A stretch of DNA of 64,000 nt from Haliotis asinina (lineage: Eukaryota; Mollusca; Gastropoda; Lepetellida; Haliotidae): contig NC_090280.1 in assembly GCF_037392515.1 (NCBI RefSeq), forward strand, positions 19,318,618 to 19,382,617, read 5' to 3'. Below are positions 24,100 to 34,936 of the stretch, one piece after another; the first letter of the stretch is position 1, and each line of letters begins with the position of its first letter. A program made the translations under genes and the position numbers. A model generated the notes under the pieces. It was not told the DNA's origin, searched no databases, and saw only the letters and a program-made list of their open reading frames with translations.

Positions 24100-25413
24100 C
24101 TATCTTTTGGGGGGATTTATTGGGGATCTACCCCGCACTCTTTTGGAGGGCGACAAGCTATGTGCCCTAGAATGGACGTTTTCAGAAACGTCCATATTTT
24201 CAAGAGACCCATACTTATTGTACAATTGAATTTTATTTTGTGACCCCTTAGGAGCTCTGCTACTGTGTTGTTTTAAAGCATCAGGCTTTGGCTTTGGTTT
24301 ACTTTCCACCGTTTGCTGACTATCAGATGTTGATTGAGACCTTGAATGTGACTGAGATGATGATGATTTGTGATCAGAAGACGACTTTGAGGTACTAGGG
24401 AGTGGTTCCTCAGTCTGTGATGATATAGCAGGGTACAAAAGCTGTGGAGAATCGCAATTTACCCAAGTCAAGGTAGTTTGGCAGCCTGTGGATGATTTTG
24501 TTATTTTAGAGCGTGACTCCAATGTTGTTTTTGCTACTGCAGCATAGCTTTCTGGAAGATCAGATCTTTTTACTATATTTTTGGCCTCGGAAAAAGAGAT
24601 ATTTTGAGTGAATTTGATTCTATTTATTTCCATTTGTTCTTTCCAAACAGGACATTGTTTAGAAAATGAGGAATGGTCGCCTGAGCAGTTGGTGCATTTT
24701 TTAAAATCACTGGTACAATCTTCTGTTGTGTGTGTCTTCTCACCACAGTGGGCACACACAACGGACAATGTACAAGTATTTACACCATGGCCGTACTTCT
24801 GACATTTAAAACACCTGAGCGGGTTCGGAATATACACGTCAACCTTGATGTTGCAGTAACCAGCCTTCAGTGATTTTGGAGCTGTCGGAGATGAAAAGGA
24901 GAACAGATAAGTATTGGTTGGAACACTTTCATTGTTTTTGCGGACTGAAAAGCGTTTGACATCGAGCACACCTTGATCTTTCATTTCAGTCATGATGTCA
25001 AGTTCTGTCATGTCAGAAAACAACCGATCACGGTCTCTGATGATTCCTTTGCTCGTGTTTAACGTCTTATGAGCAGATACAGTAACCGGAATTCCAACAA
25101 ACGATTCTATGCTCATCAAATTGACTGACTGCTGCCGTTTCCCACACTCAACCTGCAGTGCACCTGAACGTAGCCGTTTAATGTTCTTAACTTCCCCGGC
25201 AATACCTTGAATACCTTTGGCAACTGCGAACGGGTTCAATTTTAGAGGTGTTTTATCAGCAGATTCGATCACAAGAAAGCGTGGCCAAAACTCAATTGAT
25301 CTGGACGGTCGAAGGTCATTATCATCATCATTCTCAAGAGGACGTTTGGTGTTTTTTGTGGGGATTTCATAAGCCATATTTAGGGTTGAGATTTCATCAT
25401 CCGAGCTCCCCAC
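24100..25413 (-). CDS. LINE ORF1: zinc-knuckle nucleic-acid-binding protein
   Basis: 437 residues, Gag-like protein of Jockey/I-type elements expected to coat element RNA. Start Met-Gly-Ser-Ser; a central region resembling an RRM-like fold is possible but not certain. Zinc knuckles: CFKCQKYGHGVNTC and CAHCGEKTHTTEDC (both CX2CX4HX4C), then a variant CTNCSGDHSSFSKQC. The C-terminal third is Ser/Lys/Pro-rich (KSSSDHKSSSSQSHSRSQ) and ends basic (RVRGRSPINPPKR). The stop TAG (24100-24102) overlaps the open ORF2 frame. Confidence 0.9.
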   Translation of the reverse strand: MGSSDDEISTLNMAYEIPTKNTKRPLENDDDNDLRPSRSIEFWPRFLVIESADKTPLKLNPFAVAKGIQGIAGEVKNIKRLRSGALQVECGKRQQSVNLMSIESFVGIPVTVSAHKTLNTSKGIIRDRDRLFSDMTELDIMTEMKDQGVLDVKRFSVRKNNESVPTNTYLFSFSSPTAPKSLKAGYCNIKVDVYIPNPLRCFKCQKYGHGVNTCTLSVVCAHCGEKTHTTEDCTSDFKKCTNCSGDHSSFSKQCPVWKEQMEINRIKFTQNISFSEAKNIVKRSDLPESYAAVAKTTLESRSKITKSSTGCQTTLTWVNCDSPQLLYPAISSQTEEPLPSTSKSSSDHKSSSSQSHSRSQSTSDSQQTVESKPKPKPDALKQHSSRAPKGSQNKIQLYNKYGSLENMDVSENVHSRAHSLSPSKRVRGRSPINPPKR

Positions 25414-26770
25414 CCACCACGGAGTATCACAAGGACAATGCTAAAAACAAGCGGATCTCCAGCTTGCAGCACCAAGGATACCCGGATGATATACTCCAGC
25501 AGAAAAATTAAAAGATTAATAGTTCCACCAGATTGGCCCATGAGCCACCGCCTTCTGGCATACGACTCTAGGCAAAAACAAACAACATTAAGATCAAAAC
25601 ATTCGCCATGTCTTTAGACATGTTATAATTTCGTAATTTTCTCACAACAGTAAACAAATGTACCACAAGGCTTGGCGTGACCAGCCGATTGGTCGAACCG
25701 GGCCTATTCGACCACCCGTCTAGGCGAAGTCAGGGCCAAAGTGGTGTATTGAGCAACAGGAACACGATTGCAGGCCCCTATTGCCCTCAACCACCAGGAT
25801 CCCCTCCTCCGCCGACACAGGCCGCAACCCACGGCAAACGGGTTGGTGGACCAAATATCCCCCCGGGTCCACTACGGGGGTGTCGGCGAGCTCTTAGCGT
25901 GACCCAGCACCCACCACGAGGAGGTTGCTCGCCACGGGTGCCTGGATATGTGGAGTACATGATGGGTACCATAGATGATGAAAGTACACATTTCTTTTCA
26001 AGATTGTCTCATGAGCAAGCATCGCATGCTCTTGTGACCAATGTAGAGACAATCGTCATCACTATAGCGTTGTGCTCTTACCCAAGGTCATCGAAACCAG
26101 AATGGCGTTTTACACAGCCAGGAAAGTTAAAAGACATTACCCACATGAAGTAGTATCACCCGGCAACCAAGAATATGAAACACAATGTATTTGAATATTC
26201 TCACGTCATAAATAATATCACCGATGCAGACTTTGGAGTATACATATTCAGTCTGAAGTACAATCACTCTCCAAATGATTTCATTATGCCTGCCTTCAGA
26301 TTAAAAGGTATGAAAGTGTAAGTCATATATCCACAAAGTATCCCGAAGGTAAGTAGATCTATGGATCTAAAATATGCGAGCTGGAGTCTTTGATGTTGCA
26401 TATTGAAGTGATGGTATCAAGTCTTTAACAAGTTCTGTTGGGACGCTTGCTGTTACTCCAGAGACGAGTCTTCCTGGTTGTTGGTTGTTCAGTCGTTGCT
26501 GTGATTGTAACGGTGGTCATCATTGCTGGTGTGATACTTTGACGACTCAATCAATTAAGGAGTAAGATAAATGCCGTCTGAAAGAAATTTCAACAAATAA
26601 TTTACACCAATACCCTTCTGTGAGGTATGATACTTATGACATTTCAACACTGAATCCGAAATCTAACTTACTTTACACTTATAGCTATATTACTTCAAGC
26701 AGGTATGAAGAAAGCAATATGGGGGTCATTTTTCAGAATACTGCGCATAAACATTATCAGTTGGGGCAGT

Positions 26771-26900
26771 GGGGTAGCGTAGCGGTTAAAGCGTTCGCTT
26801 GTCGCCCTGAAGACCCGGGTTCAATTTCCCACTTGAGTACAATGTGTGAAGCCCATTTGCTGGAATATTGCTAAAGGTGGCGTAAAACTAAACTCACTCA
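26771..26900 (+). repeat. tRNA-derived SINE, well preserved
   Basis: The tRNA-like head is clear: A box in GGGGTAGCGTAGCGGTTAAA, then gcgttcgcttgtcgcc, and B box GACCCGGGTTCAATTTCC. The core is shortened. The tail is gaatattgctaaaggtggcg followed by aaactaaactcactca. The final segment resembles the 3' end of the LINE family at 19882-25942. Confidence 0.85.
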
Positions 26901-27094
26901 TTGATCTTCAGTTAAAAACTAAGTTAAAATTTATTGTTCTCATGTTTCAGAATACTGGACCCTGTGGCAAGTAATATCTCATTACTTTTCATTCGTTTGA
27001 ACATGCCATGTAAATACTGGCGTGCGATTATGTTACAGATGCATTATAGAGAGTTCTGCAAGTCCCAGCATATTCCACAGACTAAAAGTGCTTT

Positions 27095-27278
27095 ATGGTT
27101 CAACTTCTTTATTATACAGATTCTAGTCTCTTCTTCAGGTGAAGTGAGGGTAACAATAAAGGGTTGTAGTATATATACACGTAACAGTAGACTCACTTCA
27201 CCTGAAGAAGAGACTAGAATCTGTCTCGAAACGTTGTGACCTTGTATAATAAAGAAGTTGAACCATAAGGCATTTTTA
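27095..27278. repeat. Long inverted repeat with hammerhead-like arms
   Basis: The left arm tatggttcaacttctttatt ... cttcaggtgaagtgag is the reverse complement of the right arm, ctcacttcacctgaagaaga ... aagttgaaccataa. About 35 bp of unique sequence separates them. The right arm has 20 extra bases (tctcgaaacgttgtgacctt). It reads CTGAAGA, a GAGAC/GTCTC stem, then CGAAACG, a hammerhead-like layout. Open frames across it are ignored. Confidence 0.7.
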
Positions 27279-28061
27279 GTTTGATTCCTCCAACTTCTAA
27301 ATGCCTTTGAAACAACTCATATTCCACAGGTTTCGATCTTACATCACACCATTGCAGAACAGGCCAGAAACACTGTTAATATAGAATATGCTGAAATCGA
27401 CAAAGCCGATTTACCTGGACGTAGCGAAGACAACATTGTGCAACGTGTTGTTTATGTCCGGGTGATAATATCATTACACGTGCACGCGGAGCAGGAATCA
27501 GGCTAGAAGGGCAACAGCTGGAAGGTGAGGATTGTGACTATGAACAGATGAGGCCACTGGACTAAACCAACAGAAACCAAATACTCACAGTAGATCTTGA
27601 AGGGAAAGCTGAAAAGCGGCAGCGGTACACGGATGACATGATAATGACATTACATGGCTGCCATACTCATTCAGAACCGAGGACTGTGGTTGCTGATTGG
27701 TGGGGTGAAGGGGGAGAAAATGACAGCAGGGCGTTTGATGCTATTAGCAGAACCAGGCCTCATGACTCAAGAACCTGGTGAAAAAGACACTGGCAAGTTA
27801 TCCACGGCCATTAGAATATATTCTGGAACGGATCAAACTCAATGTACTTGCACAGAGTTGGACAATGATGATGTTACACATGATTGGAACTCGAACAAGT
27901 GCCATAAGTACTGTGTAAAACCTGAAAAGGGGGAAATTTTCCCAATTAAAATTCAAATACGAGAGTTGTTCATTTTAATTACGCAATGGGAGAAGTGTAT
28001 GCTTTATTGTGAAGTTAGATGTATGTGGCACTTCTTTAGTTCAAGACAACGGAAAGTATAA

Positions 28062-28535
28062 TATTACATCATCCAAATGGAAACCTCAAGAATGACGTTC
28101 TCTCACGTCCCAACGCAATTTCTCCTGACAATATTGCTGCAACAGAAGAAATCACTAACGAATGTGTCCTTCCAGTGCGATCATAGTGGTAAAGTGTTAC
28201 GAGGGCGTGTGGTGTTTATTATTGTGTCACAATGTGGAGTGTTTTGATTGATAGCTATTGTAGGTCACATTTCATGGTAATAGTATTTCAGCGGTACGCC
28301 TTTTAAGGTATCACTTTTAGAGTTGGCTCCCCTCAGGCGGTGCTCTTCTGCACAAGAGTGTGTATTTGACTGTTGGAAAACGCGAGACGAACCGAGAAAG
28401 TTCTAAGTTAATGGCGACGTGGTGGCACAGTGCTCGATCGCTCAAGAATCTGTGTCTGTATATAACATAAGAATATACCACACACAGACACAGACACATA
28501 CACAGACACAGACACACACACACACACGCGCGCGC

Positions 28536-28568
<33 letters not shown>

Positions 28569-29338
28569 CACACACACGGACCTACATGGACGTTAAACTG
28601 GAATTGTATCATCATTCGACGTACCTACATTTTTCTGCCCCTTCTATAACGTTCGATCCTGCGTAGAATTTAGTGTAACTGTTTCACTGAAAATGACGAC
28701 TTTGGTGAGTTGAAATTTTATTTGTGACCAATTTCTTTAGAAAATGTCACTTGTATTAAATAATTGATTTACGTTTACGTAAACAATTAACAAGCCTACG
28801 AATATATGTGTTTCTGTGTTACAGTGAGAGAGTTAAACTTTGGTTTTACATCGCTTTTACCAAAATGATCATTCAAAGTAATATTCCAGCGATATCATGA
28901 CTGGAACACCAGAAATGGACTATACTCACTCTACCCATTGTGGTACAGTTATTGTTACATGTGTATATGCTGTGAGGTGTATCTGCCATTTGTACAATAC
29001 ATTGAAGTAGTTTGTATCAGACGAAAAAGGCGGTATAATATTTTACGTCGATATTACACTTGTGTAGATGTATGGCGTGATAATGGTTTACAGATATGAC
29101 GTGCCAATGCTAATACAGCTGTCAAGGTGGTACTCGGCCTCGCGTGAGCGGACAGTCATCACACTTCAGCCAGCTTCTATCACTTTATGTTGGAGAATGA
29201 TATCGAAAACAGTAAACTCGCTTCTGTGAAATACCATTTTATCGAACTAATGGAAGACAAAATGTCAAACTATGTTCCGCTCTTTTGACAGCAAATCATT
29301 AACAAGTTTCATAAAATGGCATTACATAGAAAGTCATT
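28062..29338. other. Spacer with CA/CG repeat
   Basis: 28475-28577 is a compound CA, CG and CGCA microsatellite. Apart from that I see no gene, conserved receptor exon or recognisable element. Confidence 0.5.
28475..28577. repeat. CA/CG/CGCA alternating purine-pyrimidine repeat
   Basis: cacagacacag arrays are followed by acacacacgcgcgcgcgcgc, repeated acgc and then ca repeats. It is strictly alternating over about 60 bp and therefore a Z-DNA candidate. Confidence 0.85.
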
Positions 29339-29422
29339 TAGTATCCTCTATACATCACTGCGGATTAGACAACTCTGCGTATGCATAATAACCACAGTGA
29401 TGCATAGAGGTAAATACTATAT
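29339..29422. repeat. Short hairpin, possible MITE
   Basis: cctctatacatcactg at the left and cagtgatgcatagagg at the right form an imperfect inverted repeat of about 20 bp around a 35-base loop, with agtat/atact extensions at the ends. Confidence 0.55.
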
Positions 29423-29509
29423 ACCCTGAATGTACTTATGTGCTACACACCAAAAGGTATAGGAACGCTTAAAAAATTGAGAGTCGTATGTAAACTTAAA
29501 CGAGATTGA

Positions 29510-30060
29510 ACTACTCCATATTTGGATAACCAATTCAATGAAAATTTGATATGTTCACTTTTCACTACTTGACGATTTTGTTTCCTTTTAAACTACAAAA
29601 TATAACACTATACATTTGCTATAAAACCGTGTGCAAATATTCTTCATGTTAACTGTACATATTTCAGAACATTACACAACAAAACCTGGTAATATTAGTG
29701 AAATGTATTATGTCATACATCGAAACACTGGTGTTGTGACAAAATGCATCGCTAGTACTCTGCTATGTGTGACATGTACTTCATAAGAAATGCATAATGT
29801 GACGTTTGTTTGGTTGGTTGTTGATTAGCATCACACTCAGCAATATTCCAACTAAATGATGGCGATCTCTAAATATACAAATCTGGACTCCTGATCAACA
29901 GCGTGAGCATTGATCTACGCATATAATGTCAACAAGTCGGCTGGTCTTCCCATCCGATCCTTCATGTTTCTTGAATCGTCTTATCACTAGTGTATTCCTA
30001 AAAGCGACCTAATGCTAAACTCACCCAATCACTCACTCACGGGTGTTGAGATAAAGCGCC
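29510..30060 (+). other. Orphan 3' flank of a lost receptor copy
   Basis: From about 29510 (ccatatttggataaccaatt) the sequence matches the region just after the tail stop of copies A, E, F and G, but no tail exon precedes it. A further gene copy was evidently deleted here. At 29885-29896 a single ggactcctgatc marks the empty site of the LINE-tail insertion seen in the next three spacers. Confidence 0.65.
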
Positions 30061-30674
30061 GATAGTTTCGGTCCCCGGAGTTGTTTATGCATCAGCACGT
30101 AACGTATATATTAGTTCCGTTCTGAGAACAAAACCAGTGATGTACTGAATAGACTTTTGCTATATGCCTAATCTCACACTAACTCGAAGAAAACGTGAGA
30201 AGGTATGATAGTAACATTGTACACGTGCTATTTTGCATTTTGTTGTACATTATTTGCTTCAATAAACTCTATACGTCATATTGATTTTTTGTCCTCATTG
30301 TTGCTGTGATATGTAGTCTGAACGAACACGAAGGAAAGGAATATGCATTCAGTTATCTGGATCAGCCTTGCATAATGACACCTGTTCATGTGGAATCTGA
30401 AACAGTGCATGTCCACATACTAAAGCTATATTGTAGTATCAAGTTCCACATTACTGTTATAGTACAGAAGCCAAGGTAAAATACATATAACCGTTTTTCA
30501 TAAAATGCCATAATTTTCCGCTTGCAAGAAAGCTTGATTTGCACTGTGTTGAAAACATTACACCGAGCAATGTTTCTTCAAATATTTCCTCCTCTTGGAT
30601 GGGTCAATTACTCAAGCTGTGTTCTAAAAAAGGAAGTTTAATAGTAACAGAATAAAGACAGTACACCAGCCACC

Positions 30675-33600
30675 ATGGACCTGTTATGTCCACTCATTCT
30701 TCAGTAATTATAGTGGGGTAGCCTTATGGTGAAAGCGTACACGCTTCACATGAATTATTCTTGCTACATCATAATAATAAGCTGATGCTCGTTATTAATA
30801 CATCATATGACGACTATGATGCTGTCCAATGTGGGGTTAAGATGAAAAGTTTTTAAGGTCATAGGAAGGAACAGATTTATCTAGACGTGGATACTTGCTG
30901 GTATTTGTGTTTCTGTGATTCTAACTGGACGTGGACCGGATGCTCAGTGTAAGTCAAATAAGTCAAACTGATGACTGATGACTCCTTACAAACATAGCAG
31001 ATCCAAATTTTTATTCGTAAGCATAATTTCAAAATGTATACGGCATCACACATATAACGGGTAAACTGTTGTATTAAATGCGATAGGTTACATTTACCCT
31101 TTGAAGCAGCTACGACTTGTATTTACAGATTATGTGCATGAGCCTTACATCGTGTCTCCGGAGAGAGTCCTGTACGGGAGTGATGTCAACCTGACATTTT
31201 TCATTAAACTAAAGTTCCTCAAGTTCGTCTCATTCACGTGGAAGAAAAACAATGAACGGGGGAAATATGAGACAAGGTCGGGGTTCGGGTCATTTATAAA
31301 CAGCAGATACAAATACTACACCAATACTCTGACAGTTAAAGACACGAGGATCACTGATGAAGGAACGAGCTACACCTGCCAGGTTGAAGTGACATTTGGA
31401 GCAAGGACGTCGTCCTTTAACACTGACGACTACATATTGGGACAAGAAGGTGAGTCCGATACAAGGTATCATTATTGTTGAACAAAAAGACATTTACTCT
31501 AAACAGTACTATTCCAGTGAACACTGTACAGATAAACATTCAATGCGATTGTATCATAACTGAAGAACGGTAATCTTAATTCACATCAAATGATGACATG
31601 TAAACTGCCTGTAAATTGCTGAATGGATATGCTGGAGTATTCTCTCAGTGTGGTTATTTCAGTCCCATCTACTAAAACCACACCTGTACGTGAAGGTGAA
31701 AATGTCACGATATTCCTGACATGGAGGGCGACATATGATGTGATTGGGTTCTGGTCTCCAAGTGGTGAACTCATTGCCACCATACAATCTATAACTGTCT
31801 ATATCTGGCCTAACAGACGATCAAAAGTGAAGGTCAGCAGACTGTTCACATCACCCTACCGAAAAACAGTTGAGTTTGTGATCTACAATGCTACAAAGGA
31901 GGATGCTGGACGTTATTACTTGATGGATTTCGAGCAAAAAGACTTTCATGGTGGACACAACCTTGTTATTGCTGGTAAGTCTCGAGTATATGTTTTAATA
32001 TGTAAAACATTATCCTTTTGTCCTTTTGCATGTATCCTTTACTGCACAAGTGCAATAGAAAATTGCTGTCATGCAAATCTGTTTAAGCTCAAGATATCTT
32101 CAAGGCTGCTACAGACCAAAACGGTAATGGACGCAGTCGATCAGTTTTACCATTAAGTAGTTTTGAAATCTAATATATGCACACTCGCTTATCGAGGGAT
32201 CAGAGACATGATTAGTGTTAGAGAGGTGAATAATGAATTGAAGCCTTCAAAAGACGTGAACAATATAAATACAGCCAGAAGTGTATACGTGGAAATAGCG
32301 GCTAAACAATCGTTATGTGTTTCAATTTTCAAACAAAGTATCAGCTTATGTACCATGTTGAAAGTAAAGACTAGTGTTCATGATGGGTGATAGATTTGTG
32401 CATGTAGCCACTGGTAAACGCATCCACGAAAGTTGTTAGTATTCTCTTAAAAGATCCTCAGTATATAAGGCGCAATGAACATTCAATTGTTCGGAATGTG
32501 TCTTTAGATCACAAGAGTACAAAGGTGATAACTAATTCTGTACCTTCCACCGAGGCTCAAACGACATCCGAAACGGCGGATGTAGTCTCCACACCGTCAG
32601 CAAGTACTCAAGGTACCTGACAATAACGAGCTTTCTTGTAACAAAATGTTGTTGAGGATCACTGTCATATCCAATTGTTTCCAAAAGCCGAAACTATTAC
32701 ATCTACACCAGATTTTAAACAGTTGATTTAAAGAAATGCAAGAAACATAATATATGCTTAGAGTACACATTTAAATCAAGTATACTTTAACATACATTAA
32801 TTGTCTACATGCCCAGTTCTTTTTCTTTATATAACATATTCTGTTTACAACAATCTGTTTCAGAATATACATATAACATCGTGGTTTCTGATCAAATTAC
32901 GTTACCAACACCAAGATGGTATACACTTGAATATGAGTTTGCAGATGGCCTTTGGTATCACTGTTTTACCCTGGATTTGTTTCCCGTTGTAGCAGATGTT
33001 CCGCGTAACACAGAGAAAGTCACCAGCACACAAACCGGAACTGCAACAACTACAGGGGTACCTCTTTCTGCAGATACAGCTGTCAACACTGACCAAAGTA
33101 ATGGCTTTCGTGATTTAAAAGTATTATTGTAAGGAATTCTATCAATTTCTTTTCCTTTGATTAGGTAAATCATGTGTTTTCTTTAACCGCATTCGAGCCT
33201 CACTTGCACAACACATGTGGAAGACAGGGTTTCAGTTTGTTACTGACTGCCAGGAAATACATCAGTAACTGAAATGGAATTTGATATTTCAGATGTTGCT
33301 ACAGTTGTCCTCTACATCATCACTGGGTGTTGTGTCCTACTTATTGTCCTGGCTGTAGTCATCGTTGCAGTTGTTGTATTGATAAGGATCACACGACAAG
33401 GTAACCTTATTTACTGTGCTCCTCAATCCAGATCACTCTGTAGGTGAGTGGGTTAGTTGTGCTTTACGCCACTGTGAATCCAACAAGAATGTGTTCTGTC
33501 TTCTTCAAACAGAATTAGTCACAACACTCACACCTACACTATCATTCAGGGTGGTTATCCCCGTTTGTCCGGGGATTGATAGTCTACTGGGACTAATGAC

Positions 33601-34936
33601 GACTTGGTCAACTCCCGGCTTGTACTTCCTCTTTGTTAGTAGCACGTATTCAACTACTGGCTTTCCTTGTTAAGTGTCCGCCATTCTCATCTAATTATTA
33701 TTGTTGTCGCATATGTACTTATACAGGTATATCTGCTTCAAAATTTTCTTCTCCTGATGAAAGAGTAAAAGTATACTCCAAACGTCGTGGGCGTCATTTT
33801 ACAGATGTTGACGTCAATAAATTGTCACCTTTTTATGTTTCATTTCTGAAAGCCATTCAAAGACCTTTAACATCAGTTTATAATCATTTTCCTGGCTCTG
33901 ACCTTGTTTTCGTTTTTAAAATAATGCCAGTCATAAAACCTTAAGGGCGTTATTTCTATTATTTTTCAGATTCCTGGTACCTGAGGTAACGGTATTCTTT
34001 TTATTCTGCAGGTGTTCAAATCAATCATAAAATCTCCCTCCCTCATTTTAACATGTAACAAGGAAACATTCCCCTGCATTTTCCACTGTCATTTGACAGA
34101 CCAATGCAGAAGCCCTTGGGAGTCTAGATGGAACTCGAACTTTACATGTTATATACATTCATATTTAAATGATAAACATGTAGCCTTCTGTATAGCATAG
34201 TATATTTGACAGGTCACGACGATCGTACATCACACCAATGCAGAGCATGCCAGAAAACATGGACAGTCGAGGATATGCTGACATCGACGATGCTGATTTA
34301 CCTACACGTGGCCCTGGCAACATTGTGGAACCTGTTGGCAATATCCAATCTGATGTCAACACACCACCTGTGTGTGGTGCGAGTATCATTCGAGAAAGAC
34401 AACAGTTAGAACGTAGCTGCAGGAAGGTAGATGAGGATGACGAATATGAAGAGGTGAAACCACTGAACGTAATCAACACTGAAGAACAAGACGCTCAAAT
34501 GCAGCAACCTGACAAGAAAATTAAGGAAGACAATACGGATGAAATGAGCAAAACATTCCTTGACACCTCTTCTCACTCAGATCCTGTGATTGTTCTTGCT
34601 CATTCATCAGTTCATAAAAGTGATTCTGGAAACATGGCAAGAGAGATTATCAACCTGAATGCCGAAACACGCTTCATGACCCAAGATACTGAGGATGCAA
34701 CCCTTGATACTGTTGATATGGAGGAGCTGTCAGCGACCATAGAATTGTTTCCCGAAGCAGGAAGGATGACAGCAAACATTACAGGAGTACATGACATAGC
34801 GATGGAAGGAAGAGAGGATAACGCTGAAATTGTAGAACTTGGTGCACCTAGCACCACGTATGTCAGTCTGACGCCGCATAGATCTGGTAGCACGTACATG
34901 GCGCTGAAAACATCGGGTGACACAGCGGATGATTAG
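30675..34936 (+). pseudogene. Ig-superfamily receptor copy E (type-1 tail), start region disabled
   Basis: Exons: 30675-30683, 30858-30948, 31129-31449 (Ig 1), 31663-31974 (Ig-like 2), 32508-32612 (stalk), 32864-33097 (membrane-proximal), 33293-33400 (transmembrane), 33970-33985 (microexon), 34213-34936 (tail). Total 1920 nt, divisible by three, and open except for TAG at 30882-30884, where the other copies encode Trp in the signal peptide. The exon-1 donor is TTATGT instead of GTAAGT. Ig 1 is 6 residues shorter, with LTF instead of LTC, so the first core Cys is gone. The tail keeps YADI, YEEV and the YVSL-8-YMAL pair, and lacks one Glu-Leu-Thr. Only the start region is dead; the rest looks maintained, so it may be a young pseudogene, a donor for gene conversion, or expressed from another start. 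Confidence 0.8.

Larger units (their letters stand above)
19882..25942 (-). mobile_element. Full-length LINE with RNase H domain (I/Jockey-like)
   Basis: A complete non-LTR retrotransposon on the minus strand: 5' UTR about 25942-25414, ORF1 25413-24100, ORF2 about 24076-20420, 3' UTR 20419-19882. It ends in a short ACTC-type repeat rather than poly-A. A 13-nt direct repeat (tggatatgtggag) flanks it at 19869-19881 and 25943-25955, extendable to 15 nt with ambiguous ends. This is a target-site duplication, so the copy is not 5'-truncated. Both ORFs are open, which suggests recent activity. The family assignment rests on the domain set (zinc-knuckle ORF1, endonuclease, RT, RNase H) and is not a database result. 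Confidence 0.92.
25956..28061 (+). pseudogene. Remnant D: diverged Ig-receptor gene broken by a LINE and stops
   Basis: Ig-like exon about 25956-26307: IALCSYP, then PEWRF, then ITDADFGVYIFSL. It keeps the first Cys and the Trp, has Phe where the second Cys is expected, and ends at a GT donor. It is interrupted by TAG at 26151-26153. A transmembrane-like stretch at 26468-26542 (VFLVVGCSVVAVIVTVV) ends in TGA. Tail remnants run from 27330: IEYAEIDKADLPG parallels GYADIDDADLP of the intact copies, and FMTQEPGEKDTGK near 27760 parallels fragment C. The full-length LINE sits immediately upstream within a frame that stays open across its target duplication. D and C share a 3' flank and form a subfamily distinct from A, B and E-H. 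Confidence 0.65.

Noticed and set aside
25677..25942. Proline/glycine-rich open frame upstream of remnant D
   Set aside because: It lies in the LINE 5' UTR, right up to the target duplication, and is joined to the Ig exon by chance.
26771..26850. Possible tRNA gene (A and B boxes)
   Set aside because: The tRNA-like head is part of a SINE and lacks a full cloverleaf; the same applies to 4249, 36987, 43078, 49129, 56245 and 59870.
33633..33944. 103-codon frame in copy E after a splice acceptor, possible alternative terminal exon
   Set aside because: The frame ends differently in A, F and G, and the region is the hammerhead-like repeat; the microexon route gives a consistent frame in all copies.
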